Source: Mytilus californianus (Eukaryota; Mollusca; Bivalvia; Mytilida; Mytilidae). From it: a stretch of 64,000 bases of DNA. The notes beneath the pieces are model-generated. The model did no database searches. It saw only the letters and a list, made by a program, of their open reading frames with translations, and was not told where the DNA came from. The number at the start of each line of letters is the position of its first letter. Positions within the stretch are counted from its first letter, which is position 1. Both the position numbers and the translations under genes were made by a program. The DNA is taken from the NCBI RefSeq assembly GCF_021869535.1, contig NW_026262668.1, forward strand, positions 15,670,348 to 15,734,347, written 5' to 3'. Shown here piece after piece: positions 57,187-64,000 of this stretch.

Positions 57187-57402
57187 TAATTTAAAGCAAA
57201 TAACAACTAATAAAAAAATAATTCATCTAAGACTAAAATAGGAATCAGTACACATTCAACATCTAATGGATTTAGTGAAAAGACGTCATTAAAATTCAGA
57301 GAAAAACATGACATTGTGTGCAAGTGTTGTGTAAAGAGTTGAAAAGTCAAAACTATCAGCAGAATCAAAAGGACCATCAAACGCACGTAATTTATGTAAC
57401 AC

Positions 57403-57642
57403 ATGCAAAGAATTTTTTACTTTTACACTCCAAAAATAGTTAATTCCACTATTTTCATATGTTTTATTACAATAGTTAATGATAAGTTCTTTAAGGAACT
57501 AGTTAAAAGCACTGAAAGAATAGTTAAAGAACACTTACTAGAGGCCGAGATGGAACGATATTTTACGGTTACTTTGCGTAGTTTAGGTAACCAATACATA
57601 AGAGGGACCTTCAAATGTCCAGAAGAGGCCTTAAAGCTGTGA
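57403..57642 (+). other. Unrecognised short open frame, possible exon relic
   Basis: About 79 codons ending MERYFTVTLRSLGNQYIRGT and PEEALKL before a stop. The composition of the last 50 residues looks more protein-like than the surroundings, but I recognise no family, and no splice sites or start context support it. It may be a fragment of a decayed gene. Confidence 0.2.
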
Positions 57643-58090
57643 TGTGGTTATGATATGACTGTTTACTATATGACTCTCTGTGGAGCGCACTGACCTGAAT
57701 GTAAAAGAATTTATAATTTCATTGTAAGAACTTCTGTGTACTATTTGCGTCATACCACCACCACAGTTGTGGCTGCTTTGTCGGCAGGTACAAACACAAA
57801 CCGCTTTGCGAATACTTGAAGTTTGATTCTTATTCTAGAAATAGGATTATTATGTACTCTTTTATTTTAAATATTACTAAATTATTTTCAAAATGTGATA
57901 TTAAACCACAAATGTGATAGGTTCAATCCACATATATCATACATGAATTTGTGTTTTAGTCACCATGCACAGTTGCTTTTTCATCAAAAAGGGAATGCAT
58001 TTATACGATATAGAATATGTTTTTATAATGTAGGTAAGGATTCAAGATTACATCATTGGAAAACATGCATGCACTATTTGTAAAATTTAC
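57643..58090. other. Intergenic stretch, no gene seen
   Basis: No recognised exon or repeat. The next 40 bp lead into the hammerhead-bearing repeat. Confidence 0.4.
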
Positions 58091-58133
58091 TTGTAAATAA
58101 ACTCATCGTAGATACCAGGATTAAAGTTGTGTA

Positions 58134-58176
58134 CGTCAGACGCGCGTTTCGTCTACAAAAGACTCATCAGTGACGC
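58134..58176 (-). ncRNA. Complete type I hammerhead ribozyme motif (Penelope-like element type)
   Basis: On the minus strand the order is: helix I strand GCGTCA (58176-58171); core CTGATGA (58170-58164); helix II GTCT/AGAC with a 5-nt loop (58163-58151); GAAA (58150-58147); and a very short helix III, ACG-CG-CGT. Then comes a GTC cleavage triplet and the helix I partner TGACGT. All core nucleotides are canonical and all three helices pair. Very short helix III is the published hallmark of hammerheads in Penelope-like retroelements, which tend to work as dimers. A dead RT of that type lies 90 bp downstream, but on the opposite strand. Confidence 0.8.
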
Positions 58177-58261
58177 TCGAATAAAAAAAAAATGTAAATG
58201 ATTATGAAATCAAAAAATTTCTCCCGACATCAGCATATAATATAGAACTATTTTGGGCAAT

Positions 58262-58990
58262 AAAATACGTTTCGGCAATAAAGTTTATCGACAGGTTGCA
58301 GTTATTCCTATGGGCACCAATTGTGCCCCTTAATAGCAGACTTGTTCCTATACTGTTATGAATCACAGTTTATGGAAAAATTCAGAAAAGAACCGTCTTA
58401 ATTCAATTTAATTGATAAATTCAACAACACTTACCGTTATCTTAATGATATTTTTTCGTTGAATAATCAAGAATTTTCTAAATATACTGCTGAAATTTAC
58501 CCAAAGGAACTTACATTAAATAAATCAAATATTAACAGCAATAACTGTCCTTTCCTAGATTTAGATATTTCAGTATTACATCAGAAACTCTACACAAAAA
58601 TTTACGACAAACGGGATGATTTTTCTTTCCCTATTGTTCATTTTTCTTTTTTGGGACGGTGATGCACCTTTGGCACCGTCTTACGGTGTTTATATATCCT
58701 AACTCGTTCGCTACGCTCGTGTCTGTAGTGACGTTTCGGATTTCAATGAGCGTAATCTATGTATTACTAGTAAATAATTACAGGGATTTCGTTACCACAA
58801 ATTACTTAAAACCTTTACTATATTCTTCCATAGATACAAAGATTTGGTATCAAGTTTGGCTGTACCTGTAGAAAACTTATTTGAAACGGAATAGCACATC
58901 CTCAATTTTACGGTGATGTTGTTAACCGAGCCCGGAAATTAAATTACGATCCGGGTAAACTTACCAATCATTTAAATAAACTTATTCTTA
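58262..58990 (+). pseudogene. Dead Penelope-like reverse transcriptase fragment
   Basis: Pieces typical of this RT type appear in order on the plus strand: IPMGTNCAP, then after a 1-nt slip IADLFLYCYESQFMEKF, then NNTYRYLNDIFSLNN, then LYTKIYDKRDDFSFPIVHF, and in another frame APSYGVYIS and VRYARVCSDVSDFNERNLC. The catalytic box reads YLND where YxDD is expected. Several stops and frameshifts are present. Not functional. Confidence 0.8.
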
Positions 58991-59200
58991 AAAGTTACCT
59001 ATTCAACATTGTAATTTAATCTTTGAAAATGTTTTTATTGGTATAAATATTGATTTTGTTATCAGTAAATTTAAACCATACTAAATATTACACATATGTA
59101 CTTTCACGATACTACAATATGTCAATGCCTATATTTTGGCATTGTACAAGGTCATGTTTTTTCTCTGTCTCTTAATGACGTCTTTACACTATTCCATTGG

Positions 59201-59368
59201 ATCTGCTTTAATTTTGGTAAATGAATAGGAATTTTTGTCAGATGTTCGGACTCCTTGGTTTTTTTCCTAAGATACAAGGTAAAATATTTTGCCCCATAAC
59301 ACCATTTTTTCTTTTCATATAAGACTTCAATAGCTCATAAAAGGTCATTTACCAAAATTAAAGCAGAT
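59201..59368. repeat. Inverted repeat, ~24-bp arms
   Basis: ATCTGCTTTAATTTTGGTAA plus ATGA at the left and the exact complement at the right, 120 bp apart. Possibly a small MITE. Confidence 0.75.
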
Positions 59369-59597
59369 TCTAGATTTCTTTTGTTTCGATTTGAGACCCA
59401 AATAATACCAATACAAATAAAAGTTAAAGTTCGAGTCAGTCTTTTCCCGCCATTTTTTAAATATTAAATATCTCGAAAAGGAGCTCCATAACCTATCAAT
59501 CTTTTTAGTTTATTTTGTTCCTTAACTAATGCTCTTCTGACTTATTGTATCAATTTTAAATTCTAGATTTTTTTTAATTTCACCTAAGTACATCCTT

Positions 59598-59925
59598 AAG
59601 CCTTTTTCAACTGATTTTTATAGTTTGTTCTTATGTTGTGCTGTAACGCCACTCACTGTAGTTCAGTGGTTGTCGTTAATTCATATCTGTCATATTTGTT
59701 TTTCGTAAATTGTTTTGTTATAAATTAGGCCGTTAGTTTTCTCAATTGGACTGTTTCATATTTTTCATGTCGGAGCCTTTTATAGCCGACTATAAGGTAT
59801 GTATTTTTTTCATTCTTGAAAGCCGTACGGTTGCCTATAATTGCTTACATCCACTTCATTTGAACTTTGGTGGATAGTTGTTTCATTGGCAATCATACCA
59901 CATCTCCTTATTTTTATATTAATAG
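59598..59925 (+). repeat. Dispersed repeat family A, internally deleted copy
   Basis: AAGCCTTTTTCAACTGATTT to CTCCTTATTTTTATAT, as in 5176-5765 but lacking the middle portion. Confidence 0.75.
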
Positions 59926-59984
59926 TAATTATATGTACATAGTTACTAATTTTTAACAAACAAAAATAATAAATTTTCAATGAG

Positions 59985-60350
59985 AACTTGTCGCCTCAAT
60001 GCTTAATATGTAGGCAATGGTGTGTTACTGTTAATTAAACACACCAAAATAATCATATATATATCTGTAATATCGTTCCAGCGATTATAATAAATCTAAT
60101 ATAAAACACAACTTTTCGACGAAATTACTATAAACTCGTGACCGAATACGCTTCCGTAATATTCGTATGGTTGTATAAAATATCTTGCTCTTTAATGAAA
60201 AAAATTAATGATTGATCATCTGAACGTGAGACTTGTGTCGCCTCAATGCTATATATGTAGGTGAAGGTATGTTTCTGTTAATTAAACACACCAACATAAT
60301 TATATATCTGTAATATTGTGCCAGCAATTATGATAAAACTAATATGGATC
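59985..60350. repeat. Direct duplication of a ~115-bp AT-rich segment
   Basis: GTCGCCTCAATGCT...TAGG.GA.GGT.TGTT.CTGTTAATTAAACACACCAA occurs near 59990 and again near 60237, both continuing into ATATATCTGTAATAT.GT.CCAGC.ATTAT. Spacing is about 248 bp. Confidence 0.8.
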
Positions 60351-61792
60351 CTGTTAACATTCAAATGGAGTTAACAATTTTGAAATCAGACGAAAAGGAG
60401 TGTGCATGTTCTTATATAAACTACATTATAAATGAAATTTATTTACCTTGTACTAACTCTTAACTTAATCTATAATGTTAAAAGATTTGGTTTTTTTTCT
60501 AAAATTCTCACAGTAATCTTCAAATATAAAATAATTACAAACTAATTATAGTTTAAAGATTATTTTTCCTCCATCTAGATGTTTCGTTAGATCTTATATA
60601 TAACGCGTATGCGAAGTATATTTGAAAATTAATACTTTGTAAAAAAAATAATTTTGTCTCAAATCAATTAATTTATTGTAACATTCGTGAGAATTTAATT
60701 ATAAAAAAAGTACATATATAGAATCATAATTTTATAAAACAAATATGTACCTTCAACTATGAGCAAAACCCATACCGTTCAGTAAGCGATAAAAGACCCA
60801 CGCGTGACATAAGGCCTGATTTATGGTCAAAACGGTGTGGCGCACAGCATTCAACGAAAACAACTGACTATCAGGCTCAAGACATGGGACAGACACACAC
60901 ATAATGTGGCGGGGTTAAAAATGTTTGTGAACACTTTATTCTCCCTTTACTTGGGGCAAGCATAACACAAGAACAAACTAATAAAGTCAGTTGGAAAATG
61001 CGTGACTCATCAGATTTGCACCAAGTACACGTAAAACTCCTAAATATTCCCAAAATTTACTAAAACTGTTTAAAGCCAATTCTATAGCTAATACATAAGT
61101 CATGTTTTCCGAAACTTAACTATCAATTAGTACACATCAAATGGATTTAGTGTAAAGACTACATATTCAGTATGAGATAAGCATGACCTTGTGCAATGCC
61201 AACATAAATATCGACAGGATGTAGAACCAAAAGTGTTCATAACGGTATTTCCATATTTGTTTAGTCATGCTTTAATTTTTTTTTTAAAGCAAAATCAATT
61301 ATAGTATCAATGAAGCCAATATTCAAATATTTTACAATGTTTAATTAAAAACCTTTCAGAATAAGTTTATTCAAAGGATCAATAAGTTTTCATGGGGTGT
61401 ATCTTAATTTACGGATTCTATAAACAAAACCTCTCAAAAATTAGATGTGATATCCATTGTAATAAGGTTTCTATAGGTACAGCCATCATGATTTCCAAAC
61501 GAAATATTTGTTGACTCTCTTTACTTTACATGATGACATTTTCATCAAAAATTATTTCTTTGGTACTGAGAGGAAGTTAGAAATTTGAAATTGTTTATAG
61601 TTTTTTTTCAATTTTTATTTTTTAAAAGGTAGTGAATTTACTATTGTTGTAACTTATAATCGTTAATTTGCAATATGATAATTATTTCATGTAATATTCT
61701 ATACAAATAAAGAAACATTCATGATTACTATTGTTTAAAACAAAACCTATTACAAAGTCATTTCACCATGAGTGCACATAAGAAAGGGCATG
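60351..61792. other. Intergenic stretch with a family A fragment
   Basis: A reverse-orientation, diverged family A fragment lies at about 60745-61070 (ACCTTCAACTATGAGCAAAA, then CATAACACAAGAACAAACTA). The rest is AT-rich with no exon recognised. Confidence 0.55.
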
Positions 61793-62045
61793 TAAGAGGG
61801 TCTGAATGGGGTTTACAGAATAGAAAATAATGGGTAAAATATGCAGAGTAGAGGGCAAAAACGTAAAGAAAAGAGAAAAACCGACAAAATAAAATAATGA
61901 ATAGAGAATTATGGGGTGCTCAAATATAAAGACTAGAGAATAATGGGCAAAATAAATAAAGAGTAGAGAAAAATGGTCTAAAAAATTAAAGAATAAAGAT
62001 ATGAAGGAGTCCCCCCCCTTTTTTCCCCTATCCAGATCCTCATGT
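61793..62045 (-). repeat. Family G dispersed repeat (reverse copy)
   Basis: Reverse complement of 43045-43300: AGGGTCTGAATGGGGTTT, then many TAAAGAATAGAGAA-like words, ending in a C-rich run (62009-62028) and ATCCAGATCCTCATGT. It ends 60 bp upstream of the second claudin-like ATG, so it probably overlaps that promoter. Confidence 0.65.
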
Positions 62046-62104
62046 AATACATATTTACTTTTGGTTAATACCGGAAGACACTATATAATTTATTAGAAGC
62101 TAGT

Positions 62105-64000
62105 ATGGAGTGCAAGAAACGTTTACTGAGGCCTAAGAGTATCCAATTGATTGCCACATATGTCGGCTTTATTCTATACTTGGCATGTTTTGCTACACCT
62201 GCATGGATTGTGTATTCTGATGGTATCGTAAAGAGAACATCAGGCCTCTTCCAAATTTGTCTGGAAAATGGTCAGAATGACTGTAGTGCTTTGGTAGCAA
62301 AAGGTATGTGTTACTTCAGTTGCACTGATACAGTAGGATGGAACAAGGTAGTTTTTTATTTGGCTCGATTTATGCAGTGTCGTATCTGGGAATGTCAGGA
62401 AGAAGGGGACTCATAAACAGAAAAAAAAACTTATAGAGGTACTGGGAACAGAGCACGGCCTCTATTTCAAATAAGATAATATATCACTATATAATATTTT
62501 TTATACATTTGTTTATGTATTATTCAAAGCAAGGTTGTTCTGCCCGTTTCGTAATTAATCTTTAATAATAACTGTTAATTCACTTCAATGTATCACAATT
62601 TTGTCATGGATTCAACCACTTCACGTTAAACAAACAACGATCAATCACCATATCAATCATGGATTAAACACTATCACTGCTCATTTAAAGACTTATATAG
62701 ATTCGGTAAGCTGGGTTGTTATTCAATGTGGCAGTTATTCGGCGGATATTCAATTTTCGATTGTAAAAAGAACTGCGAGTTTTTGCTCCTTTTTGAAAGC
62801 CTCACTGTGACTTTGAGATGAAGAACAGCAATAAAAGCGCTTTTCCTTTGCTTTTTTTGTGTTTTTTGCTGAGCTGAACATGTACTGATTTTGTGTCTAG
62901 GATGGATACCCATATCCTTTCTTTTCTATCAAATGTAATTATTTTATCATTTCAGATAACATGCTTAGGACAACACAACCTTTAGGATGTCTTGGCTTAG
63001 TAGCTTACTTTTGTTTCTGTGTATCTGCTACACTTGCACATTTCGGTTCAGACAAATGGAAGATGTTGAAAGGAATCAAATTTCTAGCCTTTATCAGTGC
63101 CTTATCAGCTGGTAAGATCTGTCTAACAACCACACTCTAACTTAAAAAACAAAACTGCTGATTTTGTAATCATAAACAAATGAATGCGACAATCTAAAAT
63201 TGAATGAAAATAATCATATTTTCTTATTAATGAAAACAGTTATTATCGCAGCAGCAGTTGTAAAAAAAACCAGCATTACTATAAAGTTTAAGAAGAAAAG
63301 GGAAGATCATTTAATAATATATATTTAATTGTACGTTTTTATCGTAAGAAAAACCAACATTACCAAACGTTTTCTCGCTGCGTTGAAGACCCATTGGTGG
63401 CCTTCGGCTGTTATCTACTGTTTGGTCGGGTTGTTGTCGCTTTGACATATTCCCCATTTCCATTCTCAATTTTATGTTTCATTCATTTTTTTTACAGACT
63501 ACATGATTAATACTAGACATATAATTTTACACTATCACTTTTTGGAGGCCTACACAAAAAAATATCAAAACAACATTTTAAATTCACCAAAAATCTTTAT
63601 ACAACTGAATTTTGTTGATGTCCTACCTCAGTCAGATCTCTTCTCTTCCTTTTGTTCCAGGAACATTTGTTGCAATAGCCCATCTCTTGATCCTTCAGAG
63701 CAAGGTAGAATACAATTCAAGCCTGGGATACAGTGGTATTATTGGAGTGATTTCTGTTTTCATAGCGCTTATTCTCTGTCCGTTTTATATATTGGATGGA
63801 ATGAAAGCTAAAGGTCTGACTATCAAAAAGAAACCTTTCTCACCTAACATCCCACCACAATCCTATCAGCACGAGGATACATTTGCCTGGTCGGACGGAA
63901 TGAAAGCTAATGACCGGACTATGAAAAATAAACATTTCTCAGCTAACATTCCACCACAATCATATCGCCACGAGGACTCGTTTGCCTGGTCGGAAACTAA
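62105..64000 (+). CDS. Second claudin/PMP22-like four-TM protein (3' end beyond the window)
   Basis: Exons 62105-62303, 62956-63111 and 63661 onward join in frame with phase-1 introns. Exons 1 and 2 are 199 and 156 bp, identical in length to the gene at 46945. TM1 is followed by FATPAW and a loop GLFQICLENGQNDC. Exon 2 gives TM2 and the start of TM3 (KWKMLKGIKF, compare KHWKKLKGIKL in the paralogue). Exon 3 gives TFVAIAHLLILQS and TM4 ending CPFYILDGMKA. The tail then repeats a 32-33-residue unit twice (GMKAKGLTIKKKPFSPNIPP, then GMKANDRTMKNKHFSANIPP, each followed by QSY.HED.FAWS), showing growth by internal duplication; the window ends inside it. The poly-Lys tracts of the paralogue are not seen so far. 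The role is likely that of a junction or membrane-channel-associated four-TM protein; the substrate is unknown. Confidence 0.85.
63365..63480 (+). repeat. Dispersed repeat family C copy in intron 2 of the second claudin-like gene
   Basis: GAAGACCCATTGGTGGCCTT through CCCCATTTCCATTCTCAATT, as at 47405-47640. Confidence 0.75.

Overview
This is a 64-kb piece of animal nuclear DNA: AT-rich, with spliced genes (GT/AG introns), large repeat-filled introns and long intergenic stretches. The gene set points to a bivalve mollusc, most likely a mussel (Mytilidae): MIEAP-domain and Mab-21/cGAS-like proteins belong to families that are expanded in bivalves, and many dispersed repeats look like ones I recall from mussel sequence. 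The species assignment is inference.

Layout. (1) 1-14.0 kb: the 5' part of a minus-strand DEAD-box helicase gene (DDX31-like). Five exons are visible (14038 down to 6061) and the gene runs off the left edge; its introns hold satellite-like arrays, tandem-core mobile elements (one nested in another) and minisatellites. (2) 16.4-20.5 kb: a complete five-exon LIM-homeodomain gene on the plus strand, divergent from the helicase. (3) 25.1-31.2 kb: two intronless plus-strand paralogues sharing a C-terminal domain that I assign to the MIEAP (mitochondria-eating protein) family. The second adds a B-box zinc finger and a long coiled coil. A 0.6-kb foldback lies between them. (4) 33.8-35.7 kb: a minus-strand Mab-21/cGAS-like nucleotidyltransferase gene with two frameshifts, both in homopolymers. 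(5) 37-46.5 kb: no intact gene; a 25-bp E-box array, long palindromes, Penelope-like retroelement debris with hammerhead-ribozyme relics, and minisatellites. (6) 46.9-54.7 kb: a complete three-exon claudin/PMP22-like four-TM gene with a very long Lys/Glu-rich tail. Its second intron holds about 26 copies of a 41-bp repeat made from the end of exon 2 plus its splice donor. (7) 55-62 kb: repeats, a 273-bp palindrome, an intact-looking hammerhead ribozyme motif and a second dead RT fragment. (8) 62.1 kb to the end: a second claudin-like paralogue with the same exon 1 and exon 2 lengths, cut by the window edge.

How things fit: the B-box/MIEAP genes and the cGAS-like gene make a neighbourhood with a plausible innate-immunity or mitochondrial quality-control flavour, and the two claudin-like genes are tandem paralogues. 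The most unusual observations are the tandemly amplified splice-donor array, the B-box/coiled-coil/MIEAP fusion, the complete hammerhead motif beside dead Penelope-like RT, and the related long-palindrome elements that carry GACGTCA sites.
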